From positions 310,001 through 374,000 of the forward strand of contig NZ_KN293991.1 in the NCBI RefSeq assembly GCF_000768555.3: a stretch of 64,000 nucleotides of DNA, in the 5' to 3' direction. The notes under the pieces were generated by a model, which did no database searches, was not told where the DNA came from, and saw only the letters and a program-made list of their open reading frames with translations. Positions within the stretch are counted from its first letter, which is position 1; every line of letters begins with the position of its first letter. The stretch is from Roseovarius mucosus DSM 17069 (lineage in GTDB: Bacteria; Pseudomonadota; Alphaproteobacteria; Rhodobacterales; Rhodobacteraceae). The position numbers and the translations under genes were made by a program. This document shows positions 19,927-29,207 of the stretch, in pieces.

Positions 19927-21125
19927 GCCGCGATCACCGCACCAGAGGCAATCATTGCCTCGATTTGTCCACTGTCATACCCGACCTCGCGCAGCACCTC
20001 GCGGCTGTGCTGGCCGAGCAGCGGCGCGGCGCTGCGGATATTGGCGGGGGTCTCGCTGAACTTGACCGGATGGCCAAGGGTCTTGACCATGCCTGCCACA
20101 GGATGATCCACCTCGACGATCATCTCGCGCGCATGTGCCTGTGGGTCGGCCTGCATTTGCAGAATGTCGAGCACCGGGCCAGCGGGCAGGCCCGCACGTT
20201 CCATCCGCGCCAACCACACCTCAGAGGTTTGGTGGCGCAGGTGATCGTTCAGGATCTCTTCGAGATCCTTGAGGTGCTGCATCCGGTCATGGTTCGAGGC
20301 AAAGCGCGGATCATCGTTGAGCTCAGGCGCACCAATCACATCGAGAAACCGCAACCAATTGCGCTGATTGGCGGCCCCCACATTGATCCAGCCATCGGCG
20401 GTCTGGAACGCCTGATAGGGGCCATTGAGGGGATGCGCCGATCCCATCGGGCCAGGGGCCACGCCAGTGGCAAAGGCGATCGCGGATTGCCAATAGGTCT
20501 GGGTGATGGCCGCCTCGAATAGCGATGTATCCACCTTCTGCCCCTGCCCGGTTTGCAACATGCGCGCATAGGCGGCCGAAACGCCCATCGCCGCGACGAT
20601 CCCTGCCGTGATGTCCGACACCGGCGCGCCTGTCTTGACGGGCGGGCGCCCCGGCCCCTCGCCGGTGATCGACATGAGGCCAGACATGCCTTGCGCAATC
20701 AGGTCAAAGCCGCCGCGCTCTGCATACGGACCCGTACGGCCAAAGCCTGAAATCTCGCAGTAGATCAGGCGCGGGTTGATCGCGCGCAGGTCGTCATAGC
20801 CAAGGCCCAACCGCTCCATCGTGCCCATGCGGTAATTCTCGATCACCACGTCGGCCTCTTCCAACAGGCGATGCAGCACGTGCACCGCCTCCGGGTCCTT
20901 GAGGTTGAGAGCAAGCCCCCTCTTGTTGCGGTTCATCATCATATAGGCGGCGGATTCACCCTCGATCGCGGGCGGCACAAAACGGCGGCTGTCGTCGCCA
21001 TCGGGCTTTTCCACCTTGATCACATCCGCGCCCATATCGGCCAGCATGAGGCCACAGACAGGCCCGGCCATGATATGCGCAAGCTCGATCACCTTCATTC
21101 CGGCGAGGGGACCAGTCGCGCTCAT
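19923..21125 (-). CDS. CaiB/BaiF family (class III) CoA-transferase
   Basis: Moves CoA between carboxylic acids without a free acyl-enzyme pool. 400 residues from the preferred start MSATGPLAGMKVIELAH. The catalytic aspartate is in GGFDLIAQGMSG. Other family marks are LMLADMGADVIKVEKP, NRNKRGLALNLKDP and ENYRMGTMERLGLGYD. The start at 21125 sits in an ATGA overlap with the enoyl-CoA hydratase stop; a Met four codons further upstream is less likely. Its operon place suggests it activates the acid brought in by the TRAP transporter. Confidence 0.93.
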   Translation of the reverse strand: MSATGPLAGMKVIELAHIMAGPVCGLMLADMGADVIKVEKPDGDDSRRFVPPAIEGESAAYMMMNRNKRGLALNLKDPEAVHVLHRLLEEADVVIENYRMGTMERLGLGYDDLRAINPRLIYCEISGFGRTGPYAERGGFDLIAQGMSGLMSITGEGPGRPPVKTGAPVSDITAGIVAAMGVSAAYARMLQTGQGQKVDTSLFEAAITQTYWQSAIAFATGVAPGPMGSAHPLNGPYQAFQTADGWINVGAANQRNWLRFLDVIGAPELNDDPRFASNHDRMQHLKDLEEILNDHLRHQTSEVWLARMERAGLPAGPVLDILQMQADPQAHAREMIVEVDHPVAGMVKTLGHPVKFSETPANIRSAAPLLGQHSREVLREVGYDSGQIEAMIASGAVIAA

Positions 21126-21895
21126 GTGCCGCTCCATTCCGGTTTTTGCTTGGCGAGAAAGGATTCCATCCCATGACGGAAATCACGGCTCATGTAACAC
21201 ATCTCGATCAGGTCGGCGTCCTCGACCCGCGTGGCCGCGCTGACGCGGCGCATTGCCTCTTTGGTGGCACGCAGGGTCAGTGGGGCCATCTGTGCCAGCG
21301 TGTCAGCCAGCGCCCCGGCGCGTGCCATCAGCGCGTCTTCATCCTCCAGAACCTCCGTGACGAGGCCGCAGCCCTGCGCCTCCTCCGCGCCGATTAGGCG
21401 GGCGGTAAAGATCATCTCGCGCACCCGCCCCGCCCCCATCAGGGACGACAGCCGCGCCAGATTGGCAGCGGCCAGACAGTTGCCAAGCGTGCGGGCAATG
21501 GGAAAGCCGAACTTGAGATTGGCGGAGGCGATGCGGATATCACACACCCCGGCAATCGCCGCACCCCCCCCGGTGCACGCCCCGTTGATCGCGGCGACGG
21601 TGGGCAATGGGCACCGCTCGACCGCCTCCAGCACACGCTCGATCCGCGCCTCGTAATCCAGCGCATCCTGAGCTTTGTCAAAGGCGCGGAACTGCGTCAT
21701 GTCGGTGCCCGCCGCGAACGCCTTGCCCCCCGCGCCATGGATCACCACGGCGCGGATACTACCGTCGGTCGGCACTTCGCGGCAGAGGGTTGCCAGGCCT
21801 TCATACATTTGAAACGTCAGCGCGTTGCGCGCCTCGGGGCGGTTGAAGGTGATCCAGAGCGTATGGCCCCGGACCTCTGACAGGATCTCGGTCAT
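21122..21895 (-). CDS. Enoyl-CoA hydratase/isomerase family protein
   Basis: Crotonase-fold enzyme of 257 residues. The N-terminus (LWITFNRPEARNALTFQMYEGL) and the oxyanion-hole segments (AFAAGTDMTQF and INGACTGGGAAIAGVCDIRIAS) are in place. The usual catalytic glutamates of hydratases are not evident at the expected positions (TLGNCLAAANL), so another crotonase chemistry such as isomerase or lyase is possible. The start at 21895 follows AAGGGGGTGCAG, and a longer upstream frame is rejected. It lies 10 bases after dctM and overlaps the CoA-transferase gene. Confidence 0.9.
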   Translation of the reverse strand: MTEILSEVRGHTLWITFNRPEARNALTFQMYEGLATLCREVPTDGSIRAVVIHGAGGKAFAAGTDMTQFRAFDKAQDALDYEARIERVLEAVERCPLPTVAAINGACTGGGAAIAGVCDIRIASANLKFGFPIARTLGNCLAAANLARLSSLMGAGRVREMIFTARLIGAEEAQGCGLVTEVLEDEDALMARAGALADTLAQMAPLTLRATKEAMRRVSAATRVEDADLIEMCYMSRDFRHGMESFLAKQKPEWSGT

Positions 21896-21905
21896 CTGCA
21901 CCCCC

Positions 21906-23186
21906 TTAGCGGTAGAAATATTCGACAAGGAAAAGTGGCACCGAGGGCACATAGGTGCACAGCATCAGTACCGCCAAAAGAACCATGATGAACCAGATAT
22001 TGACCTTGGACACCTCCCAGATATTCGCCCGCGCCACCGCGCAGGCGGTGATCAACACCGAGGCTACGGGCGGTGTCTGTTGTCCGATGGCAAGGTTCAG
22101 GGTGACCACGAGGCCGAAATGCACGGGATCAATACCCGCCGCCGTGATCAGCGGCATCACGATGGGAATCACGAGGATGATCGCGGCGGCAGAGTGCAGG
22201 AAGAAACCGATCACAAGGAAGAATACATTGAGAATGAGCAGGATCATCCACTGCTGATCGGTGATGTTGAGAATGCCCTGTGCCAGATGCTGCGGGATCT
22301 GCGCACGGGTCAGGAACCCGCCCATCAGCACCGAAGCCGCCACCAGCAGCATGACGACAGCGGTTTGCATCCCCCCGTCCAGCATGGCGCGGCGCAGATG
22401 TTTGATATCAATCTGACGATACCACGCCGACACGATGATCGCCGCGATCACGGCAAGACCGGCCGCTTCGGTCGCGGTGACATAGCCGCCAAAGATACCG
22501 CCCAGAATGATGATCGGCAAAAGGAACGCAGGCAGAGCGTCAACGAACGTCTCGCGCAGGCGCGGGATGTTGAACGCCTCTTCGGTCGGCAGATTGTAAC
22601 GGCGGGCAAAGACATAGGCCACGAACATAAGGCCCGCGGCGCCCAAGAGGCCCGGCACCACGCCCGCGACAAAGAGTTGCTCGACCGAGGTATTGGACGA
22701 GGCCGCATAGAGGATCATCGGGATCGACGGCGGGATGATGATCGCAAGCGACGCCGAGGACGAGGTGACTGCGGCCGAGAGTTCCTTGGAATAGCCGCGC
22801 TTTTTCATCTGCGGAATGAGGATCGATCCCATGGCCGCCACATCCGCCACGGCAGACCCCGAGATTTCGGCAAAGAAGAGCGACACGCCGATATTGACCA
22901 TGGCCAGACCGCCGCGCACGAAGCCGATGATGGCGGTGACAAAGTTGATCAGCCGGTCGGTGATCCCGCCCGCGTTCATGATGGCCCCCGCCAACACGAA
23001 CATCGGAATTGCGATGAGCGAGAATTTTGTGGACCCGCTATACATATCAAGGGCGATGGTCACTAGGCTGCTTGGCCCTTCAGTCACCAGAAGACCGAGC
23101 ACTCCGGCAAGTGCAAGCCCGATGGCAATGGGCACGTTGATGCAGATCATCGCCACGAGGGCCGCGAAAATACCCAGCATCAGCAT
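21906..23186 (-). CDS. TRAP transporter large permease (DctM type)
   Basis: The 426-residue 12-helix subunit of a tripartite ATP-independent transporter, which drives uptake of an organic acid with a sodium gradient. Family features include LAIIIPPSIPMILYA, GSAVADVAAMGSILIPQM and VGIVPGL-type loops (VVPGLLGAAG). The start at 23186 (MLMLGIFAAL) follows AAGGAG and overlaps the DctQ stop as TGATG. A 60-codon upstream extension lies in dctQ's other frame and is rejected. Confidence 0.95.
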   Translation of the reverse strand: MLMLGIFAALVAMICINVPIAIGLALAGVLGLLVTEGPSSLVTIALDMYSGSTKFSLIAIPMFVLAGAIMNAGGITDRLINFVTAIIGFVRGGLAMVNIGVSLFFAEISGSAVADVAAMGSILIPQMKKRGYSKELSAAVTSSSASLAIIIPPSIPMILYAASSNTSVEQLFVAGVVPGLLGAAGLMFVAYVFARRYNLPTEEAFNIPRLRETFVDALPAFLLPIIILGGIFGGYVTATEAAGLAVIAAIIVSAWYRQIDIKHLRRAMLDGGMQTAVVMLLVAASVLMGGFLTRAQIPQHLAQGILNITDQQWMILLILNVFFLVIGFFLHSAAAIILVIPIVMPLITAAGIDPVHFGLVVTLNLAIGQQTPPVASVLITACAVARANIWEVSKVNIWFIMVLLAVLMLCTYVPSVPLFLVEYFYR

Positions 23187-23740
23187 CACACGCGCTCCTT
23201 GTTCTTGGCGAGTTCGGTTTCGACTTCTTCTTCGATCTCGGCATGTTCGAGAGAGATTCCGCGCGACGTCTGAACCCAGTAATTCGGCAGGCTGAGCAAT
23301 TGGCAGACGATAAAGAGAATGGCCCCGATGGGGATCACCGATTGTGTCAGTTGCACCGGCACCCATGTGAGCGAGGTGAGCGTATCTCCCTCGAGGACCT
23401 CGAGCACCTGAAATCCGGCGCGCGCCATCAGCACGAAAAAGAGCAGAACCAGCGCCTCGCCCACCAGAACCGCGAGCATCCGGAACCGGCCAGGAATGGC
23501 CAGCAGAACCGAGTCAAATCCGATATGCCGCCGATGCAGCGCCGCAAGCGCGGAGCCGTAATACGTGATCCACGCGAGCATGATCGCGGCCACCTCGTCA
23601 TACCACGAAAAGCTCTGGCCCATGAGCCGGGCAATAACGGCAACGATCACGACGATTGTGAGACCGACCATCAAAAGAACAGTGATCCATTCAAGCAGGC
23701 GGCTTGCGATCCGGTTGGTTTGGGTGAGGAGAGAGGTCAT
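23186..23740 (-). CDS. TRAP transporter small permease (DctQ type)
   Basis: Four-helix small membrane subunit of the TRAP system. The preferred start MTSLLTQTNRIASRLLEW at 23740 gives 184 residues; a Met at 23776 would add 12. Neither has a clear ribosome site. Hydrophobic segments and the motif YDEVAAIMLAWITYYGSALA fit the family. The C-terminus is a charged Glu/Lys-rich tail. It is coupled to dctM by TGATG. Confidence 0.9.
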   Translation of the reverse strand: MTSLLTQTNRIASRLLEWITVLLMVGLTIVVIVAVIARLMGQSFSWYDEVAAIMLAWITYYGSALAALHRRHIGFDSVLLAIPGRFRMLAVLVGEALVLLFFVLMARAGFQVLEVLEGDTLTSLTWVPVQLTQSVIPIGAILFIVCQLLSLPNYWVQTSRGISLEHAEIEEEVETELAKNKERV

Positions 23741-23856
23741 ATGCGCAGCGTTCCGGTGCAAGAGAGGGACCGGCATGGTCGTGCCGGATTAGATCCGCGA
23801 AATCCTGTCAGGCTAGGTTGTGACGGCCCCTGTCAGGGACCGTCACGGGGATCGGA

Positions 23857-24831
23857 TCAGCTTGCGTTGCCAAGCGCGAGGACAGAGTCGATCAGCTCTT
23901 GCCCGCCCTCGACCTGATCGGCGAACGCGTCGTAAACCGGCTTGGAGGCAGCGATGAACGCCTCCTTGTCTGCCTCGTTGACCTCGACCCCGGCGGCCTT
24001 GATCACGTCAAGCAACTCGCCTTCCATCTTGATGGCGGTCTCGTAGGTAAAGGTCTGCGTGTCGGCGGCGCACTCGGACAGAACGGCGCGCACATCTTCG
24101 GGCTGCCCGTCATAGCCTTTCTTCGAGGAAAGAATATACGCAGGCGTATAGACATGGCCGGTAATCGAGAGATACTTTTGCACCTCCTGGAACTTGGCCG
24201 TCGCGATCTGGGTATAGGGGTTTTCCTGCCCGTCCATCACGCCGGTCTGCAACGCGGTGAACACGTCGGAAAAGGCCATCGGCGTCGGGTTGGCGCCATA
24301 TTGCTGGAACATCTTCACGCGCCATTCCCCGTTGGGTGTGCGCAGCTTGATGCCCTTGAGATCCTCGGGCACGTTGATTGGACGGATGTTGTTGGTGATG
24401 TGGCGAAACCCGTTCTCGGCCAGCCCAACGATATGATAGCCGTTGTTGTTGGCGGCGGTCTGGAACGTGTCCATCATCGCGCCCTGAACGCGGCGCATGT
24501 GGTCGCGATCCTTAATGATATAGGGCATCTCAAAAATGCCAAAGAGACCATCGACCGAAGACATCACCGACGAGGGCAGCGCAAAGTCGACCTGCCCCAG
24601 CTTGAGCTTTTGCAGCAGTTCCTTGTCATTGCCCAGTTGCGACGAGCCAAAGGTCTGAACCTCGGCCTTGCCACCGGATTTCTCACCCACGCAGGCGGCG
24701 AAGTGGTTGGCGGTCGCCTCGAAAAGGGACCCCGGTTCGCCCACATGGCCAAAGCGCATGGTAACGTCTGCCGCAATTGCCGGCACCGCCACAAAGGACG
24801 CCACCACGGATGCGAGTATTGCTTTTTTCAT
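23857..24831 (-). CDS. TRAP transporter solute-binding protein (DctP type)
   Basis: Periplasmic receptor of the TRAP system, 324 residues with signal peptide MKKAILASVVASFVAVPAIAA. The binding-protein core contains KLRTPNGEWRVKMFQQYGANPTP, in which the arginine contacts the substrate carboxylate, followed by DVFTALQTGVMDGQENPY. The start at 24831 follows GGGAGGAAGACA. A longer frame to 25065 exists but lacks sense. Substrate is probably a carboxylate; sequence does not say which. Confidence 0.95.
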   Translation of the reverse strand: MKKAILASVVASFVAVPAIAADVTMRFGHVGEPGSLFEATANHFAACVGEKSGGKAEVQTFGSSQLGNDKELLQKLKLGQVDFALPSSVMSSVDGLFGIFEMPYIIKDRDHMRRVQGAMMDTFQTAANNNGYHIVGLAENGFRHITNNIRPINVPEDLKGIKLRTPNGEWRVKMFQQYGANPTPMAFSDVFTALQTGVMDGQENPYTQIATAKFQEVQKYLSITGHVYTPAYILSSKKGYDGQPEDVRAVLSECAADTQTFTYETAIKMEGELLDVIKAAGVEVNEADKEAFIAASKPVYDAFADQVEGGQELIDSVLALGNAS

Positions 24832-24949
24832 TGTCTTCCTCCCTTGGTTTTCATGTGTGCGCGGTTTCAGCCGCGCCTCGGTCTTTCCTTGTTGTGAAAT
24901 CGTGACATGCAGTCCGCGCAGGCTCCTCCTCCTGCCCGGACCGATACCT

Positions 24950-26134
24950 TCAGGCCGCAGCGCGGGCGCTGTCGAACTTCTGACCCAAAAGATCCATCGC
25001 CGCCTGCACGCCCCCGGCCCGGTGCGGAACGCCTGCATCGCGCAGGCCCATTTCAACACCTGCAAGAGTGCCGATTAGCATGAGGTCGTTGAAATCCCCC
25101 AAATGCCCGATGCGGAATACCTTGTCCGCCACCTTGGACAGACCATTGCCCAGAGACATATCATAGTTGCGCAAGGTGACAGCGCGGAAATTGTCAGCGG
25201 AATGTCCCTCGGGCATCATCACGGCGGTCAGCACCGGCGAGCGGTCCGTGGCTTTCTTGCAGAGCACTTCAAGCCCCCAGGCCTCGACCGCCGCGCGCGC
25301 CGCCGCCCCATGCCGCTTGTGCCGGGCAAATACATTGTCGAGACCCTCTTCATGCAACATGTCGATCGCCTCGTTGAGACCGTAAAGCAGGTTGGTGGCG
25401 GGCGTGTAGGGGAAATAGCCGGTGTCATTGGGCCCGGCCATTTCCGCCCAACTCCAATAAGAGCGTTTGAGAGCGGCGCTCTCGGAGAGTTTCATCGCTT
25501 TGGCGCTGACCGCATTGAACGACAGGCCCGGCGGCAGCATCAGACCCTTTTGCGAGCCGGACACCGTGACGTCGACGCCCCATTCATCATGTCGGTAATC
25601 GACCGAGGCGAGCGACGAAATCGTATCCACCATCAAGAGCGCCGGGTGACCCGCGGCATCCATCGCGCGGCGCACGGCGGCCACATCGGTCACAGAGCCG
25701 GTCGAGGTCTCGTTATGCACCACGCAGACAGCCTTGATCTCGTGGCCCTTGTCCGCGCGCAGATGCTCTTCGATCTTTGCGGCATCCGCCCCGGCGCGCC
25801 AATCGCTGTCGATAAAGACAGGGTTCAGCCCCAGCTTCAGGGCCAGTTTCTGCCAGAGGGTCGCGAAATGCCCCGTCTCATACATCAGCACCGTATCGCC
25901 GGGTGAGAGCGTATTGACCAGCGCCGCCTCCCACGCCCCCGTGCCGGAGGAGGGGTAGATCACCACGCGGCTTTCGGTCTTGAAGATGCTTTTCATGCCC
26001 TCCAGCGCCTTGCGCCCGACATCGGCAAAGGCGGGACCACGGTGGTCCATCGTGGGGTAATCCATGGCCCGCAGGATGCGATCCGGCACATTTGAAGGTC
26101 CGGGGATTTGCAGAAAGTGGCGGCCAGCGGTCAT
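24950..26134 (-). CDS. Class V aminotransferase (serine/alanine-glyoxylate aminotransferase-like)
   Basis: PLP enzyme of about 394 residues. The N-terminus (FLQIPGPSNVPDRILRAMD and TMDHRGPAF) is characteristic of serine-glyoxylate aminotransferases. The PLP lysine is in VSGSQKGLMLPPG. The motif HNETSTGSVTD and the late AGPNDTGYFPYTPATNLLYGL also fit. The start at 26134 is preferred because GGGAGGA lies six bases upstream; the ATG at 26140 directly touches it. It is the first gene of the TRAP/CoA operon and diverges from the FAD/Fe-S oxidase. The amino acceptor may be glyoxylate, by family only. Confidence 0.9.
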   Translation of the reverse strand: MTAGRHFLQIPGPSNVPDRILRAMDYPTMDHRGPAFADVGRKALEGMKSIFKTESRVVIYPSSGTGAWEAALVNTLSPGDTVLMYETGHFATLWQKLALKLGLNPVFIDSDWRAGADAAKIEEHLRADKGHEIKAVCVVHNETSTGSVTDVAAVRRAMDAAGHPALLMVDTISSLASVDYRHDEWGVDVTVSGSQKGLMLPPGLSFNAVSAKAMKLSESAALKRSYWSWAEMAGPNDTGYFPYTPATNLLYGLNEAIDMLHEEGLDNVFARHKRHGAAARAAVEAWGLEVLCKKATDRSPVLTAVMMPEGHSADNFRAVTLRNYDMSLGNGLSKVADKVFRIGHLGDFNDLMLIGTLAGVEMGLRDAGVPHRAGGVQAAMDLLGQKFDSARAAA

Positions 26135-26200
26135 TGTCATTCCTCCCAGACAGTGCGTCCTTGTCCGGTTACCCGCTTTGGTAACGGACTCGGATCAAGG

Positions 26201-26238
26201 TGAATTCTGTTGAATTGAATTCTGAATTCAATATTCTG
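26201..26238. promoter_or_regulatory. Palindromic, repeated AT-rich operator candidate between divergent operons
   Basis: The region contains ATTGAATTC-T-GAATTCAAT (26214-26232), a perfect inverted repeat with 9-bp arms. It also has three GAATTCTG-like direct repeats beginning near 26202, 26217 and 26231, about 15 bases apart. It is strongly AT-rich against a GC-rich background and sits between the class V aminotransferase and FAD/Fe-S oxidase starts. The GntR-type regulator encoded at 29200 is the natural candidate to bind it. Confidence 0.6.
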
Positions 26239-26276
26239 TCAAGGCCAAACTCAGACCATCGACCGGATCGAGACCC

Positions 26277-29207
26277 ATGCTGGACAGCACAATTCAACAG
26301 CGCCTCAGCCGCGAGGTGCAGGGCGAAACGCGCTTTGACGCCTTCTCGCGCGGGCGCTATGCCACCGATGCCTCGATCTACCAAATCATGCCGGCGGGGG
26401 TGATTCTGGCCAAGGCACCAGAGGATGTTCTGGCGGCATTGGATGCTGCGCGAGAGGCGGGTGTGCCGCTGACGATGCGCGGCGGCGGCACGTCGCAATG
26501 CGGGCAGACGGTGAACTCCGGCCTGATCGTGGACTGCTCGAAATACCTCAACCGGATTCTGGAACTGGATGTCGCGGGACGGCGTGCGGTGGTCGAGCCG
26601 GGGATCGTTCTGGATGATCTCAACCGCGCACTCAAACCGCATGGCCTGTGGTTTCCGGTCGATGTCTCGACCGCCTCGCGCGCCACGATCGGGGGCATGG
26701 TGGGCAACAATTCCTGCGGCTCCCGCTCTTTGCGCTATGGCACGACACGCGACAACGTGGAGAGGATCGAGGGGTTTCTCGCTGATGGCACGCCGTTCGA
26801 TTTCGGTCCCGGTTCCGGCAATCGCGTGCCAGAACCCTTGTTGCGGCAAATGCTCGACCTGGGCGCGCGTGAGGCCCGCGAGATCGCCGCGCGCTTTCCC
26901 AAGGTGCAGCGTCGGGTGGGCGGCTACAACATCGACGCGCTCGTGCCCGGTGACACGCCGATCAACCTCGCCCATCTGCTGATCGGATCCGAGGGGACGC
27001 TGGCCACATCCACCGCCATCGAGATCAGGCTCTCGCCGCTGCCCTCTAAAACCCGGGTTCTGGGCGTCTGCCATTTCCCCAGTTTCCGCGCCGCGATGGA
27101 AGCGGCCAAGCCGCTGGTGGCGCTTGGCCCCACCTCGGTCGAACTGGTGGACAGCACCATGATCGACCTTGCGCGCGCCATTCCGCTTTATGCCAGAACG
27201 CTGGAGCAATTCGTGCGCGGGGAACCGGCGGCGATGCTTCTGGTGGAATTCGCCGACAGCCCGCCCGAGAACGAGGAAAACATGCGCCGTTTGGCCGATA
27301 CGATGTCGGACCTTGGCTATGGCTTTGGCGCGGGGGGCACCCATGAGGGCGGCGTGGTCGAGGTCTGGGATATGTCCCTTGCCGCAGAGATCGGCGAATT
27401 GCGCAAGGCGGGGCTCAACATCATGATGTCGATGAAAGAGGCGGGCAAGCCTGTGTCTTTCGTAGAGGATTGCGCCGTGCCGCTCGAGCATCTGGCCGAT
27501 TACACCGACCGCTTGACAGAGGTGTTTCATCGCCACGGCACCACGGGCACATGGTATGCCCATGCCTCAGAGGGATGCCTGCACGTGCGCCCGGTTCTCA
27601 ACCTCAAGCTGGAACGGGACGTGCGCAAGATGCGCGAGATTGCCGATGCTGCCTTTGCCATGGTGCGGGAATACAAAGGCTCGCATTCCGGCGAGCATGG
27701 CGATGGTATCGTGCGGTCCGAGTTTCACGGCGCAATGTTTGGCCCCCGCATCCTGAGCGCGTTCGAAGAGGTCAAGGCGGCCTTTGATCCCGACACCCGC
27801 CTCAACCCCGGAAAGATCGTGCATGCGCCGAAAATGGATGACCGCAGCCTGATGCGCTATCCGCCGGGCTATGATTTCGCTGACCTCAAGACCGGGCATG
27901 ACTGGTCTGCCTGGACCGGCAAGGGCGGCGGGTTTCAGGGCGCGGTCGAGATGTGCAACAACAACGGCGCCTGTCGCAAGCTGGCGGGCGGGGCGATGTG
28001 CCCGAGTTATCGCGTAACCCGCGACGAGCGTGACGTAACGCGGGGCCGCGCCAATACGCTGCGGCTGGCCCTGTCGGGGCGTCTGGGCCAGAACGCGCTG
28101 TTCTCGGACGAGATGGCCGAAACGATGAAGTTGTGTGTGGGCTGCAAGGCGTGCAAGCGCGAATGCCCGACCGGCGTGGACATGGCCAGGATGAAGACCG
28201 AGGTGCTCTATCAACGCGGGCAAAAGCTGGGCTTCGGCCTGCGCGCGCGGCTGATCGCCGAGATGCCCCGCTATGCGCGGATTGCCGTGGCGCTGCGTGG
28301 TCTGATCGCCCTGCGCAACCGCGTGCCGCTGCTGGCCGTCCTGGGAGAACGGCTGACCGGGTTTGCCGCTGCGCGATCCCTGCCGCTCTTTCGCGGTGAT
28401 TTCTTCAAGGACTCGGAGGTCAAGCGCGCCCGCCCATCGAGCAAGAGGGGCAAGATCATCCTCTTTACCGACACGTTCAACCGTTGGATGGAGCCGGACA
28501 TTCCCCGCGCCGCGCTCCGGGTGTTGACGCGCGCCGGTTATGAGGTGATCACGGCCAATGCCCCCGGTCGCCCGCTCTGCTGCGGGCGGACATATCTGGC
28601 GGCGGGTATGATCGAGCAGGCCCGCGCCGAGGCGCAGCGCACGCTCGATGCCCTCCTGCCGCATATCCGCGCGGGCGTGCCGGTGGTGGGGCTGGAGCCC
28701 TCGTGCCTCTTGACCCTGCGCGATGAGTTTCTGACGCTCTTGCCGGGAGAGGACGCGCGCCTCTTGTCTGAAAACGCTTATCTCTTCGAGGAATTCATCG
28801 CCCGCGAGGCGCGCGCCGGGCGGCTTGACCTGCCGCTTGATGCCTTGGGTCAGACCGCACATGTGCATGGGCATTGCCATCAAAAAGCAGCTGGCGTGAT
28901 GGGCGATCTGGGACAGGCGCTGGGTCTGATCCCCGGCCTTGATCCCAAAACCATCGAGAGCAGTTGCTGTGGCATGGCCGGTGCCTTTGGCTATCAGGCC
29001 GAGACCTTCGAGGTCTCGCTCAAGATGGGGGAACTGTCGCTCTTGCCTGCGGTGCGTGCCGCCGCGCCGAACGATCTCTTGATCGCAAATGGCACCTCTT
29101 GCCGTCACCAGATTGCCGACGGCACCAACCGACGCGCGCTGCATATCGCGGAAATCTTCGACAGGGCATCGGGAAATGCTGTAAAGGAGGGCCGCAACAA
29201 TGGATAA
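26277..29207 (+). CDS. FAD-binding and Fe-S-binding oxidoreductase (D-2-hydroxyacid dehydrogenase-like)
   Basis: A 976-residue fusion of a glycolate/lactate-oxidase-type FAD module with an iron-sulfur module. Residues about 40-230 form the FAD-binding PCMH domain (MRGGGTSQCGQ, IGGMVGNNSCGSRSLRYG). The FAD-oxidase C domain follows to about 540 (SGEHGDGIVRSEF). The Fe-S part has CNNNGACRKLAGGAMCPSY and CVGCKACKRECPTGVD, then two CCG-type segments (PLCCGRTY and ESSCCGMAGAFGY). It probably oxidises a D-2-hydroxy acid and passes electrons to quinone. It opens the plus-strand arm of the locus and overlaps the GntR gene. Confidence 0.93.
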   Translation: MLDSTIQQRLSREVQGETRFDAFSRGRYATDASIYQIMPAGVILAKAPEDVLAALDAAREAGVPLTMRGGGTSQCGQTVNSGLIVDCSKYLNRILELDVAGRRAVVEPGIVLDDLNRALKPHGLWFPVDVSTASRATIGGMVGNNSCGSRSLRYGTTRDNVERIEGFLADGTPFDFGPGSGNRVPEPLLRQMLDLGAREAREIAARFPKVQRRVGGYNIDALVPGDTPINLAHLLIGSEGTLATSTAIEIRLSPLPSKTRVLGVCHFPSFRAAMEAAKPLVALGPTSVELVDSTMIDLARAIPLYARTLEQFVRGEPAAMLLVEFADSPPENEENMRRLADTMSDLGYGFGAGGTHEGGVVEVWDMSLAAEIGELRKAGLNIMMSMKEAGKPVSFVEDCAVPLEHLADYTDRLTEVFHRHGTTGTWYAHASEGCLHVRPVLNLKLERDVRKMREIADAAFAMVREYKGSHSGEHGDGIVRSEFHGAMFGPRILSAFEEVKAAFDPDTRLNPGKIVHAPKMDDRSLMRYPPGYDFADLKTGHDWSAWTGKGGGFQGAVEMCNNNGACRKLAGGAMCPSYRVTRDERDVTRGRANTLRLALSGRLGQNALFSDEMAETMKLCVGCKACKRECPTGVDMARMKTEVLYQRGQKLGFGLRARLIAEMPRYARIAVALRGLIALRNRVPLLAVLGERLTGFAAARSLPLFRGDFFKDSEVKRARPSSKRGKIILFTDTFNRWMEPDIPRAALRVLTRAGYEVITANAPGRPLCCGRTYLAAGMIEQARAEAQRTLDALLPHIRAGVPVVGLEPSCLLTLRDEFLTLLPGEDARLLSENAYLFEEFIAREARAGRLDLPLDALGQTAHVHGHCHQKAAGVMGDLGQALGLIPGLDPKTIESSCCGMAGAFGYQAETFEVSLKMGELSLLPAVRAAAPNDLLIANGTSCRHQIADGTNRRALHIAEIFDRASGNAVKEGRNNG

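Noticed and set aside
26201..26238. EcoRI-like sites as a restriction-modification signature
   Set aside because: No restriction gene is near. The repeats fit an operator between divergent genes better.
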